64,000 bases of DNA from Catonia carolina (lineage: Eukaryota; Arthropoda; Insecta; Hemiptera; Achilidae), in the NCBI GenBank assembly GCA_035578175.1, contig JAQMRL010000006.1, positions 19,875,506 through 19,939,505 of the forward strand, given 5' to 3'. Below the pieces are notes generated by a model. The model had not been told where the DNA came from and made no database searches. It was given only the letters and a program-made list of their open reading frames with translations. Shown here in pieces: positions 38,240 through 51,300 of the stretch (its first letter is position 1; each line of letters starts with the position of its first letter). The position numbers and the translations under genes were made by a program.

Positions 38240-38935
38240 TTACATTCCTTACTCTATATAAGTATAGGTAAGGAATGTATTTTCAAGTCAATTTTCTAGA
38301 AATACTCGCTTTCAGGTCCCCTGAAGCCAAAAAATAAAATAACATGTTTTACTGATTGGTGTGTGTGAACAAAATATCTGAAGAACAGAATATCGTATGT
38401 AGTTAAAACTTGACTTAAATTAGGTACCATTAAGGTTGGGGAAGTTTTTCACGTTTTTGCGATTATTTCTAAAAATGGGTCCTACGATTGTTTTTTAAAC
38501 ATTGTCTTGTTTACTACATTTTTGTGCTCTACCAGATACATACAGTAAGCGGCATGTCTGATGAATATCATGGGGGAATTTTTTCGTGGTGAAAAATTTG
38601 TTTTTCTTTAGATTGCGGCCCTGATGTGTATTATAAAGTAAAAGCTATGTAATCAAAGTTGTAGAAAAATTTAAAAAAACCTTCAAGTTTTATTTCAAGC
38701 ATTTTTCTACTATTAAAAATCCTACAACTTTTATTCAAAGCATTTTTTTCTATAGGGCTTAGTTTAGCGTCAATTAGTGATTTCACTATTTTTAGGTCAG
38801 TCCAACAAATGTTGATTTTCATTTAGTATCGTTCACTCAAGATTAAAATGAGGTTATTTTTGTAATTTTACATAGTTCACTCATAATTAAATGTAAATTG
38901 TATTTTTCATTATTTACATTGTAACTTTACTGATG
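38240..38935 (-). repeat. 0.95-kb repeat family, copy I (old)
   Basis: CATTCCTTACTCTATATAAG..TAGGTAAGGAATG keeps the terminal palindrome. The CCCCTGAAGCC block and the internal AGTTTAGCGTCAATTAGTGA box are recognisable. Highly diverged, and lacks the GGTGTGAAAC end. Confidence 0.55.
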
Positions 38936-40039
38936 TATATAATATTGCATGTCTGTGTGGGGTTGGCATTGGTTTTCACATCTCTATACAGATTTTTTAT
39001 TTTCTGTGGGTTCATGTTCTTCTTCATAACAAAAAAAAATCATCCAAAACTGTAAATAACACCCTTATTGAAATTATGTATTATTGTTAGTTTGTGTTTA
39101 CAGTTTTCCAGACTGAACAGTACATCTGCTGTGTGCATCTGTACCAATTAGGCGCATAGTGTAATCATTCTATCATTAATTCATTTGGAGACTCCTTTGT
39201 ACCGATCAAAACCATTCCACCATCATGACCAGTTTTCCAATTATTTGCGAAACAACGTTGTTAAAAAACGATGCGATAATAATGTAAGTTGAGAATCAAA
39301 CAAACATTGAAAACAAAAGTATGAAAATTTCAGTGTTAATTAATTTTCTTTACATTATTCGTATAACTCTAGCATGATGACTGCATTTTTATTAGAATTT
39401 TGTGTTTGTTTTTTTTTTTGCTTGAACATTTAAGCTAGGATGTAAGGAATTTTTAAATTCAAAAGAAATTTCCGTTGTTGTCTTTAGTTTATACTCATCA
39501 TCAATGAAAAAATAAACAATTTTTCATGCAATTTGTGTTGTATCATTAAATAATTTTTTTTTGTACATGGTCTGTCTCCAAAACTACGAGAGTGTTCTTC
39601 TTCAAGAAATTTATTATTTTCATCACTTTTGCGTATGGTATTTATTTTATTTTTTTGTTTGTTCGCGTAATTCTCGTTGTTTAGGTCAAAAGCAAAAATG
39701 TTGGTTTGAACACTTAAGTAAAATGCCAGCATGGATTAAAATATTTTGATAAAACGTGATTATCATTATATTTTGTATAATTTTGTTAACTTGGCAAAAA
39801 ATATATCGTTACACTACAAAAATTATCAAAATAAATTGGGATGACTGTATTTTTTTTTCAATGATAGAAATCGCTACCACATATTTTTGATAATTTTGGT
39901 GATCTAGAACTTAAAACTAGTTGTGTCAGTTATCAAATCTCTGTCATAATTTTAAATGACAAAGAAGTCTATTGTGCATAAGCATAAATTTGATATTTTT
40001 TTTAACCCTTTCTAACCCAGTGTGACAAAGAAGTCACAC
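38936..40039. other. intergenic sequence, nothing recognised
   Basis: AT-rich. No ORF with family resemblance and no clear repeat ends. Confidence 0.3.
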
Positions 40040-40213
40040 TGGAGTGAAATAACAGACATCAAAATTTTAGTTATTAGCGACTACTTTGGATTAGGAACGC
40101 TGGGTGTGAAGTGTAATAATTTTCTGTACCCTAGCCAGGAATCGAACTTGAGACTTCTGCTTTATAGTGTAGCATAGACCATTAACTGACCATTGCGCTA
40201 CGGAGGCGACCAT
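40040..40213 (-). repeat. tRNA-derived SINE, family S2, copy 1
   Basis: On the minus strand GTCGCCTCCGTAGCGCAATGG (A-box region) and, later, AAGTTCGATTCCTGGCTAGGG (B box) lead into a body with GTAGTCGCTAATAACTAA. The same body occurs at 53700-53845. Confidence 0.6.
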
Positions 40214-40558
40214 TAATTAGTTTCTTTTAAAAATTAATTTTAGTTTTAAATATTCGTGTTCATTTACTAAAATAAAGTAGCATTTCTTTGAATATGTCGT
40301 ATGTACGTACGTACAAGTATATTTTTTAGACTGTTTGTAAAAAGTGATTTTATCCATTTTATCAATATTTTTAATTGTAAAATATTTTGTCTTAAATGAT
40401 GACTTAAAATTAAAATCATATTTAGTTTTTTTTGCTATAAATCTAAGTAAGAGAATATATTTTGTTTAGGAAGCCTGAACATAATTTTACATATTCATAT
40501 TGTTTTATGACACAATGAACAGATATTTTTTATGTATAGTTAAAAAAATTGGGATTAA

Positions 40559-41596
40559 GGGGGGAGTATACGTTGGAAACCTAATTTTTTTTTATTTTCA
40601 ATTTTTTTTTTTTATTGTAATTTGTTCTTTGAAATCTCCTGAAAACAGTGATATATCTACTTTTGATCTACGTTAACTATAAATAATAGAAAAAAAATAA
40701 AAACTTATGGCATGTCCAGCTGATTTTTTTCGTTTTCTACGGAAAAAAGCATCAAATTTCAATAACTTACGAAGTACGTTAGCTAGAAAGGTAAATTTTA
40801 GTTTATTTTAAAGAGAAATTTCTTTTCTATTGGACTATACTTTTAACTTTCCCTGTTCTGGTAGCACTGAGTAGCATTCTTTGTTTACATGAAACATGTG
40901 CTATGGTGGTGCGTTGCCGCAACTTGTGAAACATATTAGGTTATTTATTAGTTTCCATTCAGAAAATAGTACATTTTAATCTTTTTTGACTTTTTAAAAC
41001 ATTGTTTAGTAATATAATTGATTATTTAAACTTATTTTTTATGATATATGTGGTAAAAATAGAAAAGGAAGGTGTAACGTATGAAGCGGGGCAATTCTAA
41101 TTATTGATGAGTTACGAATCAATTTATGCATTTAATTTTGTTTTGCCGTTTTCCGGAAGTTTACTTTCTTCGCGTTTTGATTTGCTAGGACGAACGTAAC
41201 TTTGGTTCTGAGCTTCCTAGAAACATAATTTTTTTTTTAAAATGCTCAGAATTTCTTGATTAGTGATCCTATAGAGCCATATTTAATGTTTTATTTCATA
41301 AAAATTAAAAAAAAAAGTATAACAGAAATAATTTTTTTGTAAAGCAAAAAACAAAACAAAAAATTTGTATGGTTGCTTAGAAACAGAATTCTTTAGCAAA
41401 CGTTCTATGGGATCATAAAACAAAGTTAGATCTTTCAAATAACACTAATTTGAAGGTGATTGGTTCATTTTTGGTGAAGTTATGCTCGTCCTAGCAACAT
41501 ACTGTTTCCACCACTTTATACCGATTATTAGGGGTTGGGAAATGATTTTAAGGGTTGGTGATTATAATTTTACATTTCTCTTATAGCATATAAATG

Positions 41597-41650
<54 letters not shown>

Positions 41651-41887
41651 GTTTAACGTCCGACTGTTTTGCAAATTGCTGCTAATGCAGACGGTGAAGG
41701 ATGAAATGAATTTTTTGTAACGTATGAAAAAATGCCATGCCCGAGTGGGATTCGAACCCAAGACCGCGTGATGAGAGGCGAGCACGTTACCAACATCGCC
41801 AACGCGGCCGGCTATAAATGTATATAATAACAAAGAACAACATAAGTTTTATATTTAAAAAAATAATTTTCAACGTATACTCCCCCC
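40559..41887. mobile_element. piggyBac-like element, non-autonomous, G6 tip
   Basis: Inverted ends GGGGGGAGTATACGTTG (left) and CAACGTATACTCCCCCC (right) lie directly inside TTAA copies (40555-40558, 41888-41891). TTAA targets are the hallmark of piggyBac. There is no transposase ORF. About 220 bp is a later tRNA-type SINE (41597-41819). Confidence 0.65.
41597..41819 (-). repeat. tRNA-derived SINE, family S1, full length
   Basis: Minus strand: GCCGCGTTGGCGATGTTGGT (A-box region), GGGTTCGAATCCC (B box), a short body and the end AACGTCCGACT-reverse followed by a long A tail (T run at ~41601-41649). ATAAATGTATAT flanks both sides, a 12-bp target duplication. It sits inside the piggyBac-like element. 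Confidence 0.8.
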
Positions 41888-41891
41888 TTAA

Positions 41892-43675
41892 ATGGGTTAA
41901 CTCATTCCTTTTTAAGAAAAATTATATACTGCTTCTAATCAGTTGTGTTGTAACTGTATTTGAAAGGCTCCAAAAATAAAGTGACTCAGGCTTGAGAAAC
42001 TTCTGGAGGAGGTAGAGTTACCTGAGTCACAAGTTTGCCTTTGTTTGCTATAAGGGGTAAAGGTGGAAAAGCATCATTGCACGTGTGCGACTGCTTTAAT
42101 TTCATTACAACCAACATAACAACGTATACTATACCCAGCACAAATACAACATATCGTGGAATCTTTCATAGATTAACTGTACGAATATAACTGTTTGTTA
42201 CTGTAAACATAAATCTTAGTTTCTCGAAATCGTTGGCAGATTATTCACAGTGCTGAACAAAATCTAATACGCAGTGTAATAAATGCTGTAAAGTTGAAGC
42301 TAAACAAAAATGCCTTTCCCTGCCTGTTAACAAAAGCAATGAGCGTGTGGCTAACTAGGCTACTGTTAAGTTTATCTTTCCACAATTCGAAAAATAAAGT
42401 AGGAAATTAAAGACGTGAAGGAGCTTTTGTTTTATGAATTAGGCAAAATGTTTTTTCGCTTGTTTAACAAAAACATGTTTTTTAAATATAAATTTGAAAT
42501 CGACCTCTTCAACAGTTTTGTTGGCACCTTGTAAAAAAAGAAAACTGTTTAGTTTAGCACCTTGTAAAATGTCTTTGCGGATTTTAAGATAAGAATTTGA
42601 CTCAAAATTAAGCCTTAGGAGGACCAATGCACATTTATAGCGGTCAGTGCACAAGACCAAAAAACTTGCAATGGAACACGCACAAATGAGGAAAGGAAAA
42701 CATAGGAATATTGACCAATTGTACAGCAAAATATTATCATAAGATGAACGTACTTACTTGGTTGAAATATGATGCAATGCCGAATTGAAGAACGTTAGAT
42801 ACACTTTTAAATACACAAACAAACAATAATAAACACAAAAAAGTACAATGTAATACAAGCATTAGCAGAACAACATAACATAAGCCTTTAAAAGTTCGAA
42901 AGCCATTGTTAGCATCATGCGAGATGCCAACCGAGAGAGTAACGCTTCAGGCACGTCCGCATACGATAAATCTTACTGCACAAGAGGCCAATAAAAAGAA
43001 GAAGGAAAAGAAATGACGTAGCAACAGCTGAGTTACGGCGGGAACGAATAAAACAGTGCTACCCCGGTACAAAATGCCTTAACAAAAACGGTTAGGTAGA
43101 TACTAGTGAGACTGATAGTGAAGACACCAGTGACAGCGATAGTAAAGAAGGCGATTCATTCGTAGAAAATTTTGTTCCCATGGAATAAGGTAGCTGGTAA
43201 TTACAGTAAATCAAACTTTTCTAGTCACGTAATTAAGCGATAGGCAGTATTACAGGTCACATTTATTTTTTTATGAGGTTTATGAAGGAAACATTTTCTC
43301 GTAATAAACCACAGCTTACAAAATGTATGTAGAAACTGCATGGTAGTAAAGTGTATGAGTAGTGTCTCGCTGTTGAGGTTGGCTGCACTGTCATAATTTC
43401 ACTTCCTTATAGCCCATCCATACGCAAAAAGCAATTCTGTGACTTCAGTATCTATAACCCTGTGACATGTTTGTATAGGAAAAAGTCTTAATCTTGACTT
43501 GAAATTTCCTTCATAAAGAATATGACCAATATAATTGAAATTTTGACATTTTGTGTTTTCAGTTTTGTTTTTTTTTGCCAAGACCTTACAGTATAAGAAG
43601 AAAGTTGTAAATTCCTATAATATAGCCCATTTTATGCTGAGCATTTTGTTTCTTAAATCAATCTTGAGAGATGTG
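41892..43675. other. intergenic sequence
   Basis: Around 42940-43190 the plus strand reads ERVTLQARPHTINLTAQEAN and, further on, SETDSEDTSDSDSKEGDSF with stops between. This could be a worn Tigger/jerky-type transposase tail but is not secure. Nothing else was identified. Confidence 0.3.
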
Positions 43676-43775
43676 GGGAGGCCACGCAAAAGATGGCCAT
43701 AATTCAATAGATTGTTGATGTTGTGAGTTGGAACAGGCGGAAGCCTAATCCTTGATTGTGAAAAGAAGAAGAATG
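43676..43775 (+). mobile_element. LINE 3' scrap
   Basis: GGGGAGGCCACGCAAAAGATGG, TTGGAACAGGCGGAAGCCTAATCC and a GAAGAAGAA end correspond to the last ~100 bp of the LINE at 32095-32380. Confidence 0.5.
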
Positions 43776-44254
43776 CCATTTGATATTTTTTTAAATGAAT
43801 GAGCTAAATGTTTTTTCACTGAATATTGGCTAAGCTGCTGATTAAAAATAGCCACCAAAAAGATACTATTTGTAGACAAAATTAAAATGTTGATTAACAT
43901 TATCTGGATGATTGAAATGGAATGAATTTTTTTTTCACCTACAATAAAGTCTGGCCATTTAATGAAATTTGTTGCTTAGAAAAGAAATAATTATGTATAT
44001 TGTTCTTAAATACTTTTGTCATAAGAAACCCGGGCAGTTTATGACTGCATGGTTCCAGAATCCTGGATGATTTAAAGGAATCTAAAAAAAATTGTGATCT
44101 GATCTACCAGATTTAACTTAGAAAAACCAAATAAATATAGTAATATTTTATGATATTTTACTTCCCAATAACAATGATACAACAGGTTGAAAATTTTGTG
44201 AAATGTAAAAGTGCAATGGTGAACAGTATTCAATTTGAAAATATACTTTTTAAT
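43776..44254. other. intergenic sequence, nothing recognised
   Basis: AT-rich, with no coding or repeat signal found. Confidence 0.3.
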
Positions 44255-44575
44255 TTTATTGTTTGTCCCTAATGTGTGTACATTGCAACCTGTTCAATTT
44301 AAGAACAATTAGCAACTCCATGACCCAATGAGGACGATATGACTTGTAAATAAGGTGTAGTCTGGTACTGACTCAGGCTGACCATTCCTGAGAGAGTGTC
44401 ATTAATTGATTCTCAACCATCAAAGTACACTGGTAACCACTGTCTAGTATTCAAATCCGTATAAAAGTAACTACCTTTACTAGGATTTTAACCACAGAAC
44501 TTTCGTGTCCGAAAATTAGCTGATAAACAGTGTACTCATGGCGACGACTTTGCGCAAGACCAGTGATTCTCAACG
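44255..44575 (-). repeat. tRNA-derived SINE, family S3, minus copy
   Basis: Reverse of the 30992 copy: TGTACATTGCAACCTGTTCAA, ATGACCCAATGAGGA, CAACCATCAAAGTACAC, TACTAGGATTT. The head region is diverged (B box decayed to AGGATTTTAACC). Confidence 0.6.
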
Positions 44576-44637
44576 GGTGTGTCGCGAAACGTCTGAGACT
44601 TTTTGATTTATGATAAAAAAAACATAATTTCGTTCTA

Positions 44638-45503
44638 CGAGGCGTATTTTTAAAGTAAGGGCCGTTTGAAAATAAAAAAAAAATAAAAGGAAATTTGCAA
44701 AAACTAATTTTATTTTTGGAATCTACATACTTTTATCTATTTTTCTACATAGTTTCCAAGTTTTTGTAAACACTTATCATATCGCACAACTAAATTTTGG
44801 AAACCTTCTTCATAAAAACTTGCCGCCTGCTGTGATAACCCCAAGAATTCACAGCCGTTTTCAATTCGTCGTCATCATCATAACGGCTGCCGCCCAAGTG
44901 ATGTTTCAGATGACGGAAGAGATGAAAGTCGCTCGGCTTAAGGTCAGGGCTGTAGGGTGGGTGGTCCAAAACTTCCCAGCCAAAAGAGTCCAATGCAGCT
45001 CGGGTCTGAGCGGGAGTGTGAGGCCTTGCATTATCGTGCAGAAATAAAATTCCTTTTGTGAGCATGCCAAGTCTCTTGTTTTGAATTGCTCTGCGCAGCT
45101 TCCTCAGGGTTTGGCAGTAGACTTCTGCAATTATTGTGGTTCCTAGTTCCATAAAGTCGACCAGCAAAACACCATGCCTATCCCAAAACACGGACACCAT
45201 GATCTTGCGCTGTGACAAAGTCTGTTTGGCTTTGACCTTTACGGGAGAGTGCGTGTGTCTCCATTCCATGCTTTGTTGTTTCGATTCAGGCAAGTTTTCG
45301 CCTGCAAAACAGCAGGCGGCAAGTTTTTATGAAGAAGGTTTCCAAAATTTAGTTGTGCGATATGATAAGTGTTTACAAAAACTTGGAAACTATGTAGAAA
45401 AATAGATAAAAGTATGTCGATTCCGAAAATAATTAGTTTTTGCAAATTTCCTTTTATTTTTTTTTTTATTTTCAAACGGTCCTTACTTTAAAAATACGCC
45501 TCG
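44638..45503 (-). mobile_element. mariner element with 196-bp inverted ends
   Basis: CGAGGCGTATTTTTAAAGTA at both ends, flanked by TA (44636-44637, 45504-45505). The arms 44638-44833 and 45309-45503 are inverted copies. The left arm contains the end of the transposase gene (FYEEGFQNLVVRYDKCLQKL), so the right arm carries a second, inverted copy of it and the original 5' end is missing. Length 866 bp. Confidence 0.82.
44760..45293 (-). pseudogene. mariner transposase, N-terminus lost
   Basis: The minus frame gives RKIMVSVFWDRHGVLLVDFM, LHDNARPHTPAQTRAALDSF and HPPYSPDLKPSDFHLFRHLK, the second and third parts of a mariner catalytic domain, in 167 codons. A frame shift precedes the C-terminus (..VRYDKCLQKLGNYVEK read across the left arm). 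The DNA-binding half is absent. Confidence 0.8.
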
Positions 45504-45505
45504 TA

Positions 45506-45898
45506 TATTTAAAAAAAGAACAACAGGATAATATTCAAGAACTTAAGCTTTTTTTATAGGGGATTTATTGGCTTTTGCCGTCCAACAAAAGATTTGCTAG
45601 CGTTATTAACAAGAAACTTGAGCTTATCGCTTCGTACATAAAAGTTCAATTCGTGGTGGATTGAAGACAAACACACTCGCATTTCCTGTTCAATGAAGAG
45701 AAATCTCTCGCTTTTCTTGTTCTTTATGTTTGTTTCTATTGAAAATCCCAGCTCGTACATGTAGCTGGTTGAAAAATATTACAGGGTATTAACTGCTTCT
45801 ATTGCTATTATTGAGTACTTAATCTTTCTCGCACATTAGTGTGCCATGACCAAAAAAAGGTTGAGAATTACTGCGCTAGACTAACCCCTGTTAAGTGC
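45506..45898. other. intergenic sequence, nothing recognised
   Basis: AT-rich. A minus-strand 68-codon frame has no family resemblance. Confidence 0.25.
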
Positions 45899-46066
45899 CG
45901 ACTGCATTGGCGTAGTTGGTAACGTGCTCACCTCATCCTGTAGTCTTGGGTTCGAATCCCATTCAGGAACGGCATATTTTCATAAATTACAAAAAATCAC
46001 TTCATCCTTCACCGTCAGAATTAGCAGTAATTGCAAAAGAGTCGGACGTTAAACCAAAAAAAAACC
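45899..46066 (+). repeat. tRNA-derived SINE, family S1, plus copy
   Basis: ACTGCATTGGCGTAGTTGGTAACGTGC (A-box region), GGGTTCGAATCCCATTCAGG (B box), then TCACTTCATCCTTCACCGTC and AGTCGGACGTTAAACC with an A tail. Confidence 0.75.
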
Positions 46067-47045
46067 CGTTGGGTATACTCTTTATAAAAAAAATTGAACA
46101 TTTCATTTATTAAAAAAATTTATAGGTTTTTCTGCTCTCTTATCAGATGAGTTCTGCATTTTATTAATTTGTGTATGATAACTAAATAAATGTAAGTAGT
46201 ATAAAGATAACTAAAATCAAAATAAAATTTATGTACGACCACTTTAACCTCAAAATTTACTAGAAAATATGGGCCTCGTATGATTGTTTCAAAAATGTAC
46301 AGTCAAGTTGTTGCTGTATTTCTTACTGAAACGCACTTTATAAACAGGAAAATGATTGAAGGTACCTTAACGAGTAGGATTTATTTATAGTTAACTGCAC
46401 AATTACCCGAGCTGAAGCCCGAATGAGACTTGAGGTTCAAGGCTTGGGCCCAAAGTGTTGACTATATGCGAGAAGAAACAAGTATTTCTTTATCCCAGGA
46501 ACTGTTAGGTCAAGTACAATTAATTTAAACATTCCATTCCCCTGTTCAGAGCACACTATGACATAAATATATGAAAATAAATATTTATAAAAAATTTGTA
46601 GACATAAAGTTTTAGCAAGATGTTGACTAAACTAATTAAAATTAACAAATATGTAATGCGCTAGCATTGAAATGGAGTATAACATACAAGTTCGGGGTAT
46701 TATAATGTTAATCATTTTTATTGACCTAAAATTGTAATTTCAAAAACATCTGTATGTACATTCATTCATTTTGTTTAAAAACAATTACAGACTTCACAGT
46801 TTGTGAACGATACTGTGAAATATTGTGTTACATGTCACGTGATCGTATTTAAGTAAATAAAAATAAAATTGTTCTGTAATTTGTATAGGATTCTAATTTA
46901 AAGATTTTTTTGTAGTTTAATTTCTGTTATGTGCCTGTTTTTATTTTTAATAATTTTCTTGATGAAGTGTGCTGAAATATTAAGTAATCTTAAACCAACG
47001 TTTTTAGCACCTGTAAAGATTTATTTGTAATCTACATTTTTATTC
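46067..47045. other. intergenic sequence, nothing recognised
   Basis: AT-rich; only simple A/T runs and no repeat ends noticed. Confidence 0.3.
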
Positions 47046-47472
47046 ATGTTATATATAACTTTAGCATTATACGGAAGTGAAACGTGGGTGATAGGGGCTG
47101 CAGAAAAGAAGAGGATAGAAGCTTTTGAAATGTGGTGTTATAGGAAAATGTTAAAGATTAGGTGGGTGGACAAAATAAGTAATTTAGAGGTTCTTAGGCG
47201 AGTAGATGAAAAAAGAAGTATATGGAAGCATCTTACCAAAAGAAGGTATAGGCTAGTGGGGCATATCCTAAGACATCCCGGTATTGGTCTATCAATAATG
47301 GAGGGTAATATTGAGGGAGTAAATTGTAGAGGGAGGCAAAGATTAGAATATATAAAGCAAATTACAAAAGATGTAGGGTATTACAGGTATGTAGATATGA
47401 AACGACTTGCGCAAGATAGAACAGCTTGGAGAACTGTATCAAACCAGTCGAGAGACTGATGACAAAAAAAAT
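47046..47472 (+). mobile_element. LINE 3' end (endonuclease-reverse transcriptase tail), copy 2
   Basis: A 137-codon frame: YGSETWVIGAAEKKRIEAFE, MWCYRKMLKIRWVDKISNLE, then HLTKRRYRLVGHILRHPGIG, ending near SNQSRD, and a TGATGACAAAAAAA tail. It is longer than the copy at 22553 and has fewer defects. Retrotransposition truncated the 5' end. Confidence 0.8.
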
Positions 47473-48379
47473 ATATAACTTTATTTTTGGAGTTTATTTT
47501 GGTTAATTTTTAAAATCTTTGTTACAGTGTTGATTTGTCCAAGTGTGTTAAAGTACTATAAATATGTGCTACTTATTTAAGTTTTTGTGTTGGTGACGTT
47601 GTGGTAGCAATGTGATGTTCAATCTTCCACACAACCTCCTTAAATAGTTCCGCAGATGTGCAATGATACCAATCTCGTAGGTTCCATAGGATTTTTAACG
47701 AAGATGTTCTTCATCTTACGGTTCTCTTTTCTATTATTTTTCCCTGTTAAATCAACTGCAGCAAATGGTATTTCTTTCCACCCATAACACGTGTGAAATA
47801 CTTCAGTTTTTGTCTATCAATTTAATCTATTTTAGCTTTATGTATCTGATGTAAAATCTCCTTGTACGTTCTTTTCTCAGTTCATGATGTCCTTAGTGCT
47901 TGTTAATATATCCATAATTTGAAGACTTGAATTTTGTCTATCTCTCGTTTCTTAAGTGTCCGAAGATTTTATTCAATTTAAACGAACAAGAAAGATGTAG
48001 CATCTCACAAATGTGACTTCTATACTTAGGTATATGTATTTTTTGCATAAATAGTTTTCTATTAACAACCAATTTTTTCAAGTACCAAGATTATTTTGTG
48101 TGAGGCCCACAAGTTTTTTAACCATCTAAGCAACCATCTCTCTTCCTGGTCAACAACCATGCCTTGCCTTTTAGATTTCATTTTTCTTTCAGCTATTCAA
48201 GCCATCATTATAAGTGTATCATAGCAGAAATCTGTTGTAGGGTTTAAGTGTCGCTGAGGATGTATTGTGTGAATTTATTTTAATTTAAAAAGAATTAATA
48301 ATGTTTTAATTAATATTAATATCTTTGTTTTGTGTTTTTCAGGATTTTTATAAACAAGTTTTAGGAATGTCGAAAAACA
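47473..48379. other. upstream region of the plus-strand gene
   Basis: A pyrimidine tract and TTTTTCAG at about 48336-48343 suggest that the coding exon begins at 48344 as an internal exon, with a noncoding 5' exon further upstream that cannot be placed. An ATG at 48367 opens a 15-codon frame overlapping the main start. Confidence 0.4.
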
Positions 48380-51300
48380 ATGTCAGGAAGAGAAAAAGTT
48401 GGACTTCAGAGTAAGTCATCTAATGTAAGAAAAGATGAAAAGTTTTTGGAGGAAAAGAAAGAAAGAGACGTCAGTAAAACAAGAAGCCAAGTTAAAACTG
48501 TGAAGACATTGTCAAAAAAAATTGTCACCGATAAGTCAATAAATACATCAACCGAAAGCAAAGGTTCTCCGAGAAATAAAACAAAAGCTGTTTTAAAATC
48601 TAGAAGAAAAAATACTTCAACTCCTGATAAAACTACTGTAATTAGGAGAACTCGTCAGTCTGATGAGTTTTTGGAATTGAATACTGAATTAATAAAGCAA
48701 AGTCCCACGATTATTGACAAGTTGATTTCCAAAAATAAATCTGCGATTCAAAAAAATAAGTTGAAACTAAACAAGCAAAGTAAAACGATGCCAGAGAAAT
48801 CTGTTAAACAATTGGATCAAAACGATTCAAAGAAGAATAAAAATCAGTCAAACATAGCCAAATACAATGTCAATCGAAAGAAAATTGATGCCGGAAAATT
48901 GTTGGCCACAACGATCGCCCGGAAGAAATTAAAAGCGAGTCAAGCGTGCATTGAAAAGAATGCTAAAAAGAGATTATTACGAAGTAATGATTTAATCACA
49001 AATGGTGATAAGAAATCATTAATCGAAAGCAAGGTGAAACCAAAATTAAATAGCGATATTAAAAAGAAAGCAAATATTATAAAGAAAATTAAAAAAAGCG
49101 ATCAGATTAATAACGTTAATAGAGTAAAAGATGAAAATGGTAAATTTAAAACTACCAGTTCGGACAATACAGCTGGCCCATCAAATTACAGAAAAGAAAA
49201 TGCTGACCAAGTGAAATCGAAGTCTAATGCCGATATTTTGGAGAATATCAGTCCTTTGGTTAGACCTCTTAAAAAATTCCCCAGTGCAGCTAATGTAACT
49301 TTGACACGATGGAAATTGGGGTTACATAACAGAGGAAGAGGACGTGGTAGGGGTAGAGGAGTTCGTGGAAGAGGACATGGAATAATACAAAGAAAATTTT
49401 CGTATTTGACCAGGTCTGATTCACCGGTCCCATTGTTGAGGAACGGGAAGAGACGATTGTGTGATTCATCAGATGAGAGTATCGATCATTTAAGAAAAAG
49501 AAAACGGAACTTAAGTTGTGAATTCAGTAAAAGTGATTCGATCGCAGATGATCAGTCTAGTTATGCTACAGACAGTGAATATAGTTTCTGCGATTCGGTA
49601 AGCACAATGACAACCATCAAGGGAGAAAAAGACGTCGATCTGGATGATTCAAAAATCAAAGTACCTTTGTCAAGCCCGACGAATTATATGTCCTCAAGTA
49701 AAATGGATTCCAATTCTAATTTATTCAATTCAAACGATATACCGAGCCCCAGTGAAAAAATATTAAACTCTACGAAATTATCGATGCATTCGCCTTCAGA
49801 GTTTACTTCACTGTTGGAATCTAAAAATTGTAAATCTGATTCATCTCCGATGATTATTAATGGCGCTGATAATGTGAAATCAGATTGCAGTGTAAATAAT
49901 GAATCTGTTAAAACAAAATTATATAAGTGTTCAAGTGAAAATGTAACGAATGATTTGACCGGTAAAATAAAACCCACAATGAAAAGACTGAGTACCGATT
50001 CAAAGAGCGATAGTATCGTTGAAGATATGTCTGACTGTGATATAAGTAGTAAAAATAATAACTCTAATTCTGATAAAAAGAAAAATAAATTAATTAGGAA
50101 AAAAGTAAAAGATAATTCACTCTGGGTTCGACGATCGTTACGTGGCGTTCAAAAGAACGAAGAGCTGAAAAGTATTGTGTCTGAGATTTTAAAATTAGCT
50201 TCAGACGACGAAGTTCTCGAAAAACCGAAATCACCAAAAGAAAATATTCCAGACGAAAAATCTAGTGAATATGATTCAGCCGATGACTATTGTTTAATTA
50301 TCGAAGATTCACCCAAAAAGACTGATGAACAAAGCAAAATTACTAACACCGGTTCTTCTATTTTATGTACTAACCGTAGAAAATCATTAAACGATTCCGA
50401 AATACCCAACCAAAGTATAAAAATTGGATCTGATAACTGTAACAAGATTAAAAGAACTAAATCGTTATCAGAATCGAATAACGAAAGAATTCAGAAAACA
50501 TTAACGATGCAGACAGGTAGACTAAACAGACCTTTTAAAAATATTCCACTTTTAGCTGATAAAACTAAACCAGTTAATTTGAACACCATGTTAAATGAAA
50601 GCAATCGTAGAACAATTAATTCTGATAAATCTCCAATTCCAGTACCACTTGTAAATAAAGTAGTACACGATTATCTGGAAAATGAGACTATCGTTTTAGA
50701 TACCAGTATTGAAGATGACGATGATGAAGATGATGATGACACGGATAATAACAATGCAGATGTGTCAAAGAACAATAAAAAAATCTGTGACCCTGATGTA
50801 ACTATTATCGAAACGAATACCGAATTAATTGTAGTAGAAGATGACGACGAAGACTGTGAAAATAATAATGAGAATAATAAAAATATCGAAGACGAGAACT
50901 GTAAAAATAAATCTTCTGAAGACGATAATGAACTAGATATAACCAAAGAACTGATTGAACAAAACAAAATTGCTAAAATTATCGAATCTTTAGAAGTAGA
51001 TGAACTCAATGACAATTCGACTGTTACTATTATACCTGAAACGGAACAAAATTCAATAATTATTTTACCGACCAAAGATACTCCAAACAAAAATAATACT
51101 TTACCTGCCGATACTACTGTTTGTAATGATTCCGAAGAGACTGAAATTAATACCATTACGAAAAATATTGTTAACCAAGATAATGTTGAAACCGAAGCAG
51201 AAGCAGATGAAGAAGGACTTACCGAATCTGAAGCAGAAACGGAAATTGAAGAAAATATTGATACCGATGAAACTGTAAAATCTAGAAACAATATTGAAAT

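Noticed and set aside
39484..39749. overlapping 82- and 62-codon frames
   Set aside because: No family resemblance and strong A/T bias; likely chance.
41570..41833. 87-codon frame with polylysine
   Set aside because: The lysine run is the poly-T/A tail of a SINE; not a gene.
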